A DNA stretch of 25,573 nt from CAZBUK01 sp964495085 (GCA_964495085.1 CAZBUK010000053.1:1-25573); one strand, 5' to 3'; shown: positions 7,774-16,274, numbered from the stretch's first letter. Numbers and translations are program-made. The notes: generated by a model not told the origin, from the letters alone.

Positions 7774-8703
7774 TCAATTCCGCTCTGCTCGTTCGAACAA
7801 TCGCTTTACGGGATTGACTGCCCAGCCGGTAAGGTTTCTTACTTTCGACCCGGCAATCTTCTTCAACTCCTCGTAGAGCTTCTGCTGCACCGAACCGGTA
7901 ATACCCATCGCCGTAGACACGATGAACGAGGGGGACGGACGCAGATCCCGGTCGGAAACGGCCACGGGCATGCTGCAGTAATTGTCCGTTATGATGGCAA
8001 CCCGGGTCAGGAGACACGCATTGACAAACCCGTCCGCCAAAGAGCCGAGAATCCTGTCGAAGAACGGTATGCTGCGCATGCTCTCCGTCGAGAGTTTCGA
8101 CAGCATCTCCCCCGTTGCATATTCCACGGTTTCGGAGCCGCCGATTGCCATCGAATAATAGATCTGCCTGGCGATGATCCAGAGATCGCGATTCGAGACC
8201 CTCCCGTTATAGAGTATAAACGTTTCGCGGACCAGATTGACGGAGGCGGAGAGGATGAGCACGGCGTCGATGAACCCATTCTGTGAGATCGCCGAGCTGT
8301 AGAAGAGACGGTTAACATAGGCATTCCGGATCTCGACTGATCTTTTCCGGAGTACCGACATCGCTCGATCGTACTCCTGGCGGGTCTCCGGTACGGAAAC
8401 GAGGTCGTATCCGATTTCACGGAGGTACGGATTTCTACGCAGTACAGCGATTCGATCGGGAAGAGCGGCGTTAAATTCGCGCTCGCTTTTCGACGGACCC
8501 GGCGAGCGGGGCATGCTGAGGATCCTGTATACGGGTATCACGACGAAATAGACGAGCGCCGCAGAACTCGATATCAGAAAAACGTACCCGAGATACGGAT
8601 GTACCGCGTGCAGATAGATGTAGAGCGTCAGGAATTCTCTGAAGATGAAATACAGAAGGGCAAGCGAAAGAAACGCCGCGATCTTTTTAATATATCCTAT
8701 CAT
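7774..8703 (-). CDS. DUF697-like membrane protein
   Basis: A 309-residue protein with two N-terminal membrane helices (about 8-30 and 36-58), then a soluble domain. The region around residues 150-265, with SAISQNGFIDAVLIL, NRDLWIIARQIYYSMAIGG and GSLADGFVNACLLTRVAI, resembles DUF697, found in YcjF-like membrane proteins and some GTPase-linked proteins of unknown role. The frame stays open 94 codons further upstream, but that extension overlaps hisN and is Gly/Arg-rich and implausible; Met at 8703, preceded by AAGGAG, is the better start. The gene follows hisN after 56 bases on the same strand, so the two are probably co-transcribed. Function unknown; the DUF697 link is from memory of motifs. 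Confidence 0.7.
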   Translation of the reverse strand: MIGYIKKIAAFLSLALLYFIFREFLTLYIYLHAVHPYLGYVFLISSSAALVYFVVIPVYRILSMPRSPGPSKSEREFNAALPDRIAVLRRNPYLREIGYDLVSVPETRQEYDRAMSVLRKRSVEIRNAYVNRLFYSSAISQNGFIDAVLILSASVNLVRETFILYNGRVSNRDLWIIARQIYYSMAIGGSETVEYATGEMLSKLSTESMRSIPFFDRILGSLADGFVNACLLTRVAIITDNYCSMPVAVSDRDLRPSPSFIVSTAMGITGSVQQKLYEELKKIAGSKVRNLTGWAVNPVKRLFERAERN

Positions 8704-8759
8704 CGGTTTAAAGTTCTCCTTCCGTCGTGATAGCCGCCATCGTACATACCGGTTATTAC

Positions 8760-9560
8760 CTATTCCATATTGATCAGTTCCAGCACCGCTGCGTGAAGTC
8801 CCGGAACCGCCGCCACCAGGGCATCGGCATGTACGGGATCGCTTCCGTCCCATCCCGTTACGATTCCGCCCGCGCCTCGCACCACCGGAATGATCGCCTG
8901 CACATCCCAGATATGCATAACCGGATCGAGCATAATGTGGGTCCACCCCGAACTCAGCAGGACGTAGCCGTAACAGTCTCCCCACGTTCTGAGAAAGTTC
9001 ACCCGCTGTTTCAAACGATCAAATCCGGCTTTATTGCGATAGCGTTCCACGGCAACGATATCCGTCGTCAGCAGAACTGCATCGTTCAGGTTGTCGGTAT
9101 CCCGGACCTTGATCCGCGATCCGTTCAACGCAGCGACCGAACCGTCGCCGATTACCAGCTGCTTCAACGCCGGCAGATGGATTGCGCCCAGAATCGGATT
9201 TCCGTTGTGCAGCAGCCCGATCAGAGTGCCGAAAAGCGGACAGGCCGATGCGAACGATTTCGTTCCGTCGATCGGATCCAACACCCATACATACTCGGCA
9301 TCCCCGTTGAGCGCACCCGACTCCTCGCCGATGATGCCGTGATCCGGAAACTGCCGGCGGATCATGCTGCGCATTGCCTCCTCCGCTTTCCGGTCGGCGA
9401 CGGTTACCGGAGATTCGTCGGATTTCTTCTCGACGGATACTCCGGGATCGCCGAAGTAGGACATGATTATTTCTCCACTCACGTATGCGAGCTTCTCCGC
9501 AAATGCACGGATCGACCGGGAGGAATCGTCGTCGGTCATCGCTGTTGAATCGTCTAGCAT
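8760..9560 (-). CDS. hisN: Inositol-monophosphatase-family phosphatase, HisN-like
   Basis: A 266-residue magnesium-dependent phosphatase of the inositol-monophosphatase superfamily. Metal-binding motifs are present: GEE at 78-80, DPIDGT at 95-100 and WDVQAI at 218-223. The KSFASACPLFGTLIGL segment after DPIDGT matches histidinol-phosphate phosphatase (HisN), which removes phosphate from L-histidinol phosphate in histidine synthesis; generic members usually read TNF or TRNF at this point. No other his gene lies in the window, so a dispersed histidine pathway or another sugar-phosphate substrate is possible. Met8 (9539) is an alternative start. The DUF697 membrane gene follows on the same strand. 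Family secure, substrate likely. Confidence 0.8.
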   Translation of the reverse strand: MLDDSTAMTDDDSSRSIRAFAEKLAYVSGEIIMSYFGDPGVSVEKKSDESPVTVADRKAEEAMRSMIRRQFPDHGIIGEESGALNGDAEYVWVLDPIDGTKSFASACPLFGTLIGLLHNGNPILGAIHLPALKQLVIGDGSVAALNGSRIKVRDTDNLNDAVLLTTDIVAVERYRNKAGFDRLKQRVNFLRTWGDCYGYVLLSSGWTHIMLDPVMHIWDVQAIIPVVRGAGGIVTGWDGSDPVHADALVAAVPGLHAAVLELINME

Positions 9561-9927
9561 GTTATACGTTCAGATATTCCTGAAAGATTTACCGTTTCCT
9601 TTTCGGTAACTGGGCTTTGTCGAACTGATTTCTTAGAAAGGCGAAATTGCTCCCTATATGAGCAATATCAGGATATTCAATACGTCATAGCAATCTGCTG
9701 TTAAATTAAGATAAATTACTGAATAATAAAACCGGTATCATGCCGTACCTGCGTCAGCATCCCGACGAGCGGGCATATCTCCGCCGGACGATAGAATTGA
9801 CCGGTGAATATTTCGCAGGAAACGGAATTTTAGGGAATACTTTTCTGTTTGCCAGTATATTGCCGGATTCATCAGGGCATGTACCGATAGATACGGCTCC
9901 ATTTCGTCAACCCTTTCAAATTATCCC
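9561..9927. other. Intergenic region with overlapping palindromes
   Basis: This stretch separates leftward hisN from the rightward adaptor/RND pair. It contains two strong palindromes (9646-9677), a candidate leftward promoter overlapping them, and a doubtful small open frame (9740-9931). I see nothing else. Confidence 0.6.
9646..9677. promoter_or_regulatory. Palindromic operator-like sites over a hisN promoter
   Basis: ATTGCTC (9646-9652) and GAGCAAT (9660-9666) form perfect 7-bp arms; AATATC-AG-GATATT (9664-9677) is a second perfect palindrome sharing three bases with the first. On the minus strand TTGAAT (9680-9675) and TATAGG (9658-9653) are 16 bases apart and could be the -35 and -10 of hisN. 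Both palindromes overlap this promoter, as a repressor operator would. Alternatively they regulate the rightward efflux genes. Confidence 0.35.
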
Positions 9928-9931
9928 ATGA
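9740..9931 (+). CDS. Doubtful small ORF upstream of the adaptor
   Basis: A 63-codon open frame starting MPYLRQHPDERAYLRR whose TGA stop overlaps the ATG of the adaptor gene (ATGA at 9928-9931). The overlap is what a translationally coupled leader gene would show, and the adaptor start has no Shine-Dalgarno of its own. The protein matches nothing I recognise, has no clear ribosome site, and may be chance. Confidence 0.2.
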   Translation: MPYLRQHPDERAYLRRTIELTGEYFAGNGILGNTFLFASILPDSSGHVPIDTAPFRQPFQIIP

Positions 9932-10995
9932 TTCGACTCACTGACCTCGTTATTAAAATCGTTCCCTTCATAGTTGCCGTCCTTTTTATCTCTTGAGGCG
10001 ACAGCTCGCGGGGCCAGCCTACCGATAATCCATCCGGCGCTCGGGTCGTCCCGGTTGCGGGATACCGGGTCGCACCGCGCGATCTTTCCCGAACCGTGAC
10101 CGTAACCGCCGTCATTGAACCGATCCAGCAGATTACCGTCGCAGCGCAGATGCAAGGTAGCGTGGAGGAAATCTTCGTCGAAGAGGGCGACCGGGTGATG
10201 CCCGGACAGGTTGTAGCCAGGCTTCGCGTCGATGAGCAGATGGCGGAGCTGCAGCGCGCAAAGGCGATCTACGACCGCGCACACGCTCAGTATGAGCGCT
10301 CCCGTGAATTGCTGGACCGCAATTTGATCAGCGCCGCTGAATACGATAATGCCCGCGCGGAATTGAGAGTGGCAGAGAGCGACGTCGAGCTCTGGCAGAC
10401 GCGGGTCGCATTCGGTACCGTCAGAGCGCCGAGAGAAGGAATCATCGTTCAGAAATATATCGACCGAGGAGATGCGATTTCGACGAACGGACCGCTGTTC
10501 AGGCTCGCCGATGTCTCGGCGCTCGTTGTCCGGGCCGGACTGTCGGAACTGGACATCGTGCACTTATCGCGCGACGACGAAGTTGCCGTCAGTGTCGATG
10601 CACTTCCCGAAACACGGATCGAAGGCGCGATCAGGCGGATCTTTCCCGAGGCCGACCCGCAAAGCCGGCTCGTCACCGTTGAGGTAGAGTTGAGGATCGG
10701 CAACCGGAGCGTAAGACCCGGCAACCTCGCGAGACTGTTCTTTACCGTCGACCACCGGGTCAATACCCTGGCCGTCCCAAGCGAATCGCTCCTCGCCTCG
10801 ACCGACGAAGAGACCTTCGTTTACACAATCGAGAACGACCGCCTGAGGAAGCGAGCCGTCACGGCCGGAGTACAGCGCAGAAACTGGACGGAAATAATCG
10901 ACGGGCTGACAGCCGACGAGATCGTCATTGCCGCAAATCCGACAAATTTATCAGAGGGAATGCATGTGCGTGTAACCCGGTGGAGAGAAGAATAA
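9928..10995 (+). CDS. RND efflux periplasmic adaptor, TGA at lipobox Cys
   Basis: A membrane-fusion (HlyD/AcrA-type) adaptor that bridges the RND pump encoded downstream to an outer-membrane channel. From ATG 9928 the frame reads a hydrophobic signal (MIRLTDLVIKIVPFIVAVLFIS), then TGA at 9994-9996, then GDSSRGQP and continuous adaptor sequence to 10995. The pattern L-F-I-S-stop-G-D is a lipobox with the invariant cysteine codon changed to TGA. Downstream are the barrel-sandwich half (QMQGSVEEIFVEEGDRV), a short coiled-coil hairpin, the second lipoyl half (GTVRAPREGIIVQKYIDRGD) and the beta-barrel. A GTG at 10096 could restart translation, but the product would lack export signal and anchor. 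It may be a mutation, a sequencing error or recoding. The RND gene starts 67 bases later. Confidence 0.75.
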
Positions 10996-11062
10996 CATCG
11001 ACACTCCCGAACGATAAGCAATCCGCGCGAATTTTAGCATTTATACACATTCAAGCGTACCG

Positions 11063-14000
11063 ATGACTATGTCGCAAAATAAAAAAAGTATTTTGAACTT
11101 GTCCGGCAGTCACGGAATCTCCGGCACCTCGATCCGTCGGCCGGTCGGCACGATGGCGCTTGTTTCCGTCGTCATCGTCCTCGGGTTTTTCTTTCTCGAT
11201 CGGCTGCCGGTCGATCTGCTTCCGGAGATGAATTATCCGCAGATACGCGTAACGGTCAATTATCCCGGCACGGCGCCCGAGGTCATGGAGGAACAGATCA
11301 CGCGGATACTCGAGGCGAGCCTTGCAGCTACGGAGAACCTGATATCCCTCGAGAGCCGCGCCTCCGAAGGGAGAACGAATGTTAGTCTCATTTTTGAATA
11401 CGGCACCAACATCGATCTTGCGCTTCAGGATGCATCAAGAAATCTTGAACTCGCCCGGACCCGGATGCCGTCGGATATCGAACCTCCCCGAATTTATAAA
11501 TTCGACCCGGCACAGGATCCGGTATATATTGCGGGCTTCACCTCTTCGATACGGTCGCCGCTTGAAGTCCGGGACTGGCTCGACAACAACCTGGTCCCCC
11601 AGCTTCTCTCCGTGCACGGCGTCGGCGGAGTCGAGGTGGCCGGCGGCATGGTCCGTGAAGTCCAGGTTATCGTGGACCAGGACCGACTCTCCTACTACGG
11701 ATTGACGATGACCGATATCGTCGCAGCTATCGCCGCAGAGAATAAGGATATAGCGGCCGGGCAGGTTACCTCTACGACCTTCGATGTCATGGCGAAAACA
11801 GATGCCCGGTTCAGATCTGTCGGTGACATCGAACTGGTGATGATCGAACTACCCGCAAACGGCGATCGAATTCCCCTCTCTGAAATAGCGACGGTATCGG
11901 ATACCCACCGCGAGGAGCGGATGTTCGTAAGATTGAACGGACAACCGGCCGTACAGCTTGCAGTCAGCAAACTCCCCGGCGCCAACACCGTACAGGTAGT
12001 CGACAACGTCGCGGCGACCCTGCAGCGGCTCGAACTGACCGGTTTTATTCCCCTTGACATCGAATATCAATCTACCCGGGATTCCTCCTTCTTCATCCGG
12101 AGTTCGATCCGCGCGGTAAGCACCGCCGCGATCCTCGGCAGCGTGCTTGCCATGCTGATCGTCATGTTGTTTCTCGGCAGCCTACGCCGGAGCTTCGTCA
12201 TCGGACTTTCGATACCGATTGCGATCATGGCGACGTTCACCATGATGGGACTCGGCAATCTGACGCTTAATATCATGAGTCTCGGAGGGCTCGCCCTCGG
12301 CGTGGGTCTCCTCCTCGACAACTCGATCGTCATGCTTGAGAATATTTTCAGACACCGGGAAAAGCTCGGAGAGGATCCGGAAGTCGCGGCACACGCGGGT
12401 TCTCGTGAGGTTTCGTCTGCAATCATCGCAGCTACGTTGACGAACCTCGCAGCGGTATTACCGTTCCTGCTCATCGTGGGGATAACCTCCCTGCTTTTCC
12501 GGGAGCTTATCCTGACGATCTCATTCGCGATTATCGCATCCCTGATTACCGCGCTGACCCTCGTTCCGATGCTGGCTACAGTCTTGGCGCGCATCAAATT
12601 CAAAAGCGGATTCTCAGGATCGCGGCTGATCCGAAGTTTCAACCGTGCGTTGAGCAACCTGACAGAAATCTACCGCAAAGGATTGTCCCTCGCAATCCGT
12701 TTCCGGATTGGCGTCGTAACCACTGCGGTGATCCTCTTCGGCCTTGCGCTCATGGTATTCGGCGAACTCGGTAATGAATTCCTGCCGCAGGTAGACGACG
12801 GAACCGTCTCCGTATCGGTCCATCTTCCGCCGGGGACGACCCCCGAGGAGACGAACCGGATATCACTCATCGTCGAGAAAGAATTCATGCATATGCCCTA
12901 CATCGAGAGCACATTCGCTCTGATCGGGGGACATCTCTCGGGGGGAATCGTCAATGAGAGGCCTGCGACTGCACGCTGGACGATCCAATTGCTGCCGGCA
13001 TCCTCACGCCGCTCAATGCCAGCCGGGGTGTGGGTCGACGAATTGCAGGCGCGGCTCGAGAGTCTGGAGCTTGCGGGCGCACGGGTGAATGTCAGTCCGC
13101 CGAGAATCCAGGGCGTTCGTACCAATATCTCCGGTACGGATATATCCCTTACCCTGGTCGGAGACGACCTCACCGTCCTCGACCGGACCGGCAGAGATCT
13201 TGTCGAACATCTCGGCGGTATGCACGGCGTCGCCCGTCTCGAACTGAGCAGGCAGGACCGGAGCCCGCTGCTCATGATCCGCATCGATCGCGAACGGGCG
13301 GCCTCGCTCGGATTGAAGGTAGCCGAGATCGGGGAAGCAATTCGTCGCGCGGTACACGGCGCGGTGCCGACCAGATACAGCACCGGCAGAACTGAATACG
13401 ACGTCAGGGTCATGCTGCCGCGCGAGTATTCATCGGATCCCGAAGCTTTGGGTAATATTATTCTCTTCCGGACCGGCGAGAGGGCGGTACGACTGAACGA
13501 CGTAGCCCGATTCACACTCGGCGACGGACCGGCGCACATCGAACGCGAAAATCAGGTCAGGATGGTCAGGATTTCGGGCGACGTCAACTCGGCGCTGTCG
13601 GATCCGGGGGCCGTCAACGCGGAAATACGGAAACGCCTGGCTTCGTTTGTTATACCCGACGGCTATAACGTCATTCTCGGCGGAGACGACGAGGTGATAC
13701 GCGAAACGAACCGGAGTATGATGGTCTCCGCACTGCTTGCCGTATTCATGGTATTCGTGGTGCTCGCGGTCCAGTACGAACGATTGACCAATCCGATCGT
13801 AATTCTTGCTGCGGTACCGTTTGCGCTCATAGGCGCGGGACTGATGCTCTGGGCAACGGGAACGAATTTAAGCGCACCCGTACTGCTCGGAGGAATACTG
13901 CTCATCGGCATCGTCGTCAACAATGCGATCCTGCTCGTGGAATATATCGAACGGGGGAGAAGGAATGATAACTTGCCGGTCGAAGCGGCAGCCGTCGCTG

Positions 14001-14317
14001 CCGGGACCGTCCGCTTCCGTCCTATTCTCATGACAACCATGACCACCGTCTTCGGCATGCTTCCGCTGGCCATCGGACTGGGTGAAGGATCGGAACTGAT
14101 GCAGCCGCTTGCGGTAACGGTGGTGGGAGGACTCCTCTTCTCGACGTTCTTGACGCTGTTTGTCGTCCCCTGTCTGTATATAATTATTTCCGGTGCGGGC
14201 GAACGATTGAAGGGTTGGATAACGGGACGGGTCGAGGAGCGATCGGCGGACGGAGAAACTGCAGCAATCGAGACAAACGGCGAACGTGAGCGAGAGCGTA
14301 TTCCAATTACGACATAA
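11063..14317 (+). CDS. RND-family efflux pump (HAE1/AcrB-like)
   Basis: A 1084-residue inner-membrane RND transporter, probably a trimer using the proton gradient to export hydrophobic compounds through the adaptor encoded just upstream. It shows the expected plan: one helix (about 29-46), a large periplasmic loop starting RLPVDLLPEMNYPQIRV, a block of helices (about 350-540), a second helix and periplasmic loop, and final helices (about 890-1060). Landmarks are GLALGVGLLLDNSIVMLEN (409-427), RFRPILMTTMTTVFGMLPLA and VNNAILLVEY. In the proton-relay region Asp419 is kept, but AcrB Asp408 corresponds to Asn420 and AcrB Lys940 to Glu963, a variant I recall from non-AcrB branches. No TolC-type gene is in the window. 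The substrate cannot be told. Confidence 0.92.
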   Translation: MTMSQNKKSILNLSGSHGISGTSIRRPVGTMALVSVVIVLGFFFLDRLPVDLLPEMNYPQIRVTVNYPGTAPEVMEEQITRILEASLAATENLISLESRASEGRTNVSLIFEYGTNIDLALQDASRNLELARTRMPSDIEPPRIYKFDPAQDPVYIAGFTSSIRSPLEVRDWLDNNLVPQLLSVHGVGGVEVAGGMVREVQVIVDQDRLSYYGLTMTDIVAAIAAENKDIAAGQVTSTTFDVMAKTDARFRSVGDIELVMIELPANGDRIPLSEIATVSDTHREERMFVRLNGQPAVQLAVSKLPGANTVQVVDNVAATLQRLELTGFIPLDIEYQSTRDSSFFIRSSIRAVSTAAILGSVLAMLIVMLFLGSLRRSFVIGLSIPIAIMATFTMMGLGNLTLNIMSLGGLALGVGLLLDNSIVMLENIFRHREKLGEDPEVAAHAGSREVSSAIIAATLTNLAAVLPFLLIVGITSLLFRELILTISFAIIASLITALTLVPMLATVLARIKFKSGFSGSRLIRSFNRALSNLTEIYRKGLSLAIRFRIGVVTTAVILFGLALMVFGELGNEFLPQVDDGTVSVSVHLPPGTTPEETNRISLIVEKEFMHMPYIESTFALIGGHLSGGIVNERPATARWTIQLLPASSRRSMPAGVWVDELQARLESLELAGARVNVSPPRIQGVRTNISGTDISLTLVGDDLTVLDRTGRDLVEHLGGMHGVARLELSRQDRSPLLMIRIDRERAASLGLKVAEIGEAIRRAVHGAVPTRYSTGRTEYDVRVMLPREYSSDPEALGNIILFRTGERAVRLNDVARFTLGDGPAHIERENQVRMVRISGDVNSALSDPGAVNAEIRKRLASFVIPDGYNVILGGDDEVIRETNRSMMVSALLAVFMVFVVLAVQYERLTNPIVILAAVPFALIGAGLMLWATGTNLSAPVLLGGILLIGIVVNNAILLVEYIERGRRNDNLPVEAAAVAAGTVRFRPILMTTMTTVFGMLPLAIGLGEGSELMQPLAVTVVGGLLFSTFLTLFVVPCLYIIISGAGERLKGWITGRVEERSADGETAAIETNGERERERIPITT

Positions 14318-14343
14318 CCGACGGCCGGTTGATCACCGGTTCG
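14318..14343. terminator. Possible hairpin between convergent genes
   Basis: CCGGT and ACCGG around a TGATC loop, flanked by CCGA and TCGG with small bulges, form a hairpin in the 32-base gap between the convergent RND and RidA-like genes. No T-run follows on either strand, so intrinsic termination is uncertain. Confidence 0.3.
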
Positions 14344-14349
14344 GAACAT

Positions 14350-14754
14350 CTATCGATCATCTTCCTCCTCATCGATAATCGCTTCCGCTTCGATCTCCAC
14401 CAGCATCTCGGGCGAGATCAATCGTTTTACCTCGACCATGCTCGTCGCGGGCCCGATCCCGCGAAAGAATTCCCCGTGAGCGCGTCCGACCTCTTCCCAC
14501 CTCCCGATATCCGTAACATACATGCGTGTCCGGACCACCTGATCGATCGTCGCACCTGCCTGCTCGAGCGCAGATTTGATTTTCCTGCAGATATACATGG
14601 TCTGTTCGTACGGATCTCCCTTCCCGATCACATTGCCGGATTCGTCTACCGCAGCGGTACCGGATACATGCACATAGCGCCCCACCCGGATAGCACGCGA
14701 ATATCCGACAACCGGCTCCCATGGGGCTCCGCTCGAGACCAAAATTCTTTTCAC
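14350..14754 (-). CDS. RidA/YjgF-superfamily protein lacking the key Arg
   Basis: A 134-residue Rid (YjgF/YER057c/UK114) family protein, a small trimer fold. Motifs are VSGTAAVDESGNVIGKGDPYEQT (30-52), RTRMYVTDI (75-83) and VEIEAEAI near the end. RidA deaminates reactive enamine/imine intermediates using an arginine in a P-A-R-S motif; here the equivalent segment is PATSMVEV with Thr104, so this protein probably belongs to a Rid subgroup without that activity. Translation starts at a GTG overlapping the TGA of the VOC gene (GTGA), with GGAGG seven bases before it, so the two are translationally coupled. The acidic tail IIDEEEDDR is a little unusual. Family call is strong; the function is open. 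Confidence 0.85.
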   Translation of the reverse strand: MKRILVSSGAPWEPVVGYSRAIRVGRYVHVSGTAAVDESGNVIGKGDPYEQTMYICRKIKSALEQAGATIDQVVRTRMYVTDIGRWEEVGRAHGEFFRGIGPATSMVEVKRLISPEMLVEIEAEAIIDEEEDDR

Positions 14755-15233
14755 CGGACTTCCTCCGCAAAGATCAGTATATATCCGTCGATATCCCGGA
14801 TCGCGAATTCTTTCATACCGTAAAATGTAGTGTGTACATCCACGACTATATCGACCCTGTCTTTTATCAAATCGTACAGTGCATCCAGATCGGCCATGCG
14901 AATGAAGAGAACCAACGATCCGCCGATGGGAACGTCCCGCATCGCAGATACATCGTCGGTAAGACTCTCCCGGCTCTGGAACATAAGCTCCGCTTCGTCG
15001 CGGCGCATCATCGCCCAGTTCAATTGTCCCGATTCTGGAACGCTGAGGACGAGTTCAAAGCCGAGTGTCTCGCGGTAGAAATCGACGGTCCGGTTAACAT
15101 CCGCGACCATCAGATTTGGCGTCAGGGTTTTGAGCTTGATCGGACGGCTCCCGCCGTCCTGCGCAAAACTGATTTTAACGGCGGCAAACAGGAAACAGGC
15201 GATGAAACATGCCGCAGCCGCGGTTCTCTTCAT
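14751..15233 (-). CDS. Exported glyoxalase/VOC-superfamily protein
   Basis: A 160-residue vicinal-oxygen-chelate (glyoxalase/bleomycin-resistance) fold protein with a clear signal peptide (MKRTAAAACFIACFLFAAVKISFA, probable cleavage before QDGG). The single VOC unit has the usual layout: LTPNLMVADVNRTVDFYRETLGFEL (37-61), then a central strand with LVLFIRMADLDALYD, and FAIRDIDGYILIFAEE at the end, where the glutamates are typical metal-ligand positions. Most relatives are cytoplasmic, so export is unusual. It overlaps the RidA-like gene at its stop, and the 147 bases upstream must hold the promoter. The substrate is unknown. Confidence 0.8.
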   Translation of the reverse strand: MKRTAAAACFIACFLFAAVKISFAQDGGSRPIKLKTLTPNLMVADVNRTVDFYRETLGFELVLSVPESGQLNWAMMRRDEAELMFQSRESLTDDVSAMRDVPIGGSLVLFIRMADLDALYDLIKDRVDIVVDVHTTFYGMKEFAIRDIDGYILIFAEEVR

Positions 15234-15380
15234 TATTCGATTTAATTAGAATGAGGTTGTGAAATGACGGTCAGTCCGGATCGCAATTCCGCAGACACTC
15301 CCGGCGGGAATGACGAACTTAAGAACATCATCGATGCAGCCGGCGGAACTGTTCCCGGAGCCGGTTGAAACGGAAAACCT

Positions 15381-16049
15381 CTATGCCGTCTCCAGAATCT
15401 CGACAACGGGTGTGAAATTTTTCTCTCTAGCCATCTCGGCAGGAGTCTTGCCATCGTCGCTCTTGCATGACCGGTCGGCTCCGTGCTTTATGAGCAGACG
15501 GACAAGGTCTTCGAACCCTTGCGCCGCAGCCTGATGCAGCGGCCGCCACCCGCCCTCCTGCGCGGCGTTCACGTCTGCACCCTGCCGGATGAGAATCTCG
15601 GCTATCTCCGCCGCTACCGCCGGATTCCGGTGTGCAAGTGCGCTGTTCAGCGGAGTGACCGCAGAGGGATTCTTTGCGCGTATATTCACCTCGGCTCCCC
15701 GGTCGACAAGCGTGAATGCGATATCCGCATGTCCGAAAAACGCCGCGAGATGGAGAGGCGTGAACCCGTCCGGAGAAAAACCGGAGATCTCTTCGGGATA
15801 CTCGACGGTGAGAATCTTTATAATCTGTTCGTCTCCTACTGCCGCCGCTTCGAAGAGATCCAGTTCGGGTTTATGAGGAAGCAGCAGGTCGACGATGTCG
15901 CGCCGGTTTACGTACACGGCAAAAAGTATCGGCGAGATTCCCTCTCCGGTAGTTTCGTTGATCAGTGCGGGCGTCTCTTGCAGCAATTCGGTAACGCGCC
16001 CGGTGTTTCCATCCCGTATGGCCTGAAAGAATTGGTCGGCAGTACTCAT
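15381..16049 (-). CDS. Ankyrin-repeat protein
   Basis: A 222-residue protein built almost entirely of ankyrin repeats, which mediate protein-protein contacts. Repeats are visible from residue 1 (DQFFQAIRDGNTGRVTELLQ), with clear units around 93-125 (DGFTPLHLAAFFGHADIAFTLVDRGAEVN), 130-163 and 165-197 (GGWRPLHQAAAQGFEDLVRLLIKHGAD), and a partial last unit DGKTPAEMAREKN. The middle unit (LDLFEAAAVGDEQIIKIL) is degenerate. No signal peptide or other domain is seen, so it is probably cytoplasmic. It lies on the same strand as the VOC-RidA pair, 147 bases upstream of it. A partner cannot be named. Confidence 0.88.
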   Translation of the reverse strand: MSTADQFFQAIRDGNTGRVTELLQETPALINETTGEGISPILFAVYVNRRDIVDLLLPHKPELDLFEAAAVGDEQIIKILTVEYPEEISGFSPDGFTPLHLAAFFGHADIAFTLVDRGAEVNIRAKNPSAVTPLNSALAHRNPAVAAEIAEILIRQGADVNAAQEGGWRPLHQAAAQGFEDLVRLLIKHGADRSCKSDDGKTPAEMAREKNFTPVVEILETA

Positions 16050-16259
16050 AGGAAAAAATCCGGTATGAGGGTGAACGTTTGTTAAAGTCTATTCAGCAGC
16101 CGGATATAGATCGGTTGAAGATTATATCGCGCCTTGGAATGCAACGGATTCTCGTATTCCGTTAATGGATATGCTTTGAAAGCATGTTTTTAATATTACA
16201 TTACTTTTTTCAGAGAATCAAGGGGAATGACGTACAAGTTGACAGGATTGAGAATATGT

Positions 16260-16274
16260 CCGGATATTATCCGG
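16260..16274. promoter_or_regulatory. Perfect 15-bp palindrome
   Basis: CCGGATA-T-TATCCGG, perfectly symmetric, begins 15 bases after a TTGACA (16239-16244), so it would overlap the -10 region of a rightward promoter. This looks like an operator, but the only rightward frame downstream is the short one at 16358. Confidence 0.3.

Noticed and set aside
8704..8985. A longer N-terminus for the DUF697-like protein
   Set aside because: The extension overlaps hisN on the same strand, is Gly/Arg-rich, and the ATG at 8703 has AAGGAG upstream and leads directly into the membrane helices.
9994..10009. A selenocysteine insertion site after the TGA
   Set aside because: Only a four-pair hairpin (GCGA/TCGC) with a CAGC loop follows; it lacks the length and loop of bacterial SECIS elements. 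Kept only as a remote possibility.
12067..14349. Several open frames on the minus strand opposite the RND gene
   Set aside because: They mirror the RND coding frame, are rich in Arg, Ser, Thr and Pro, and have no recognisable domain.
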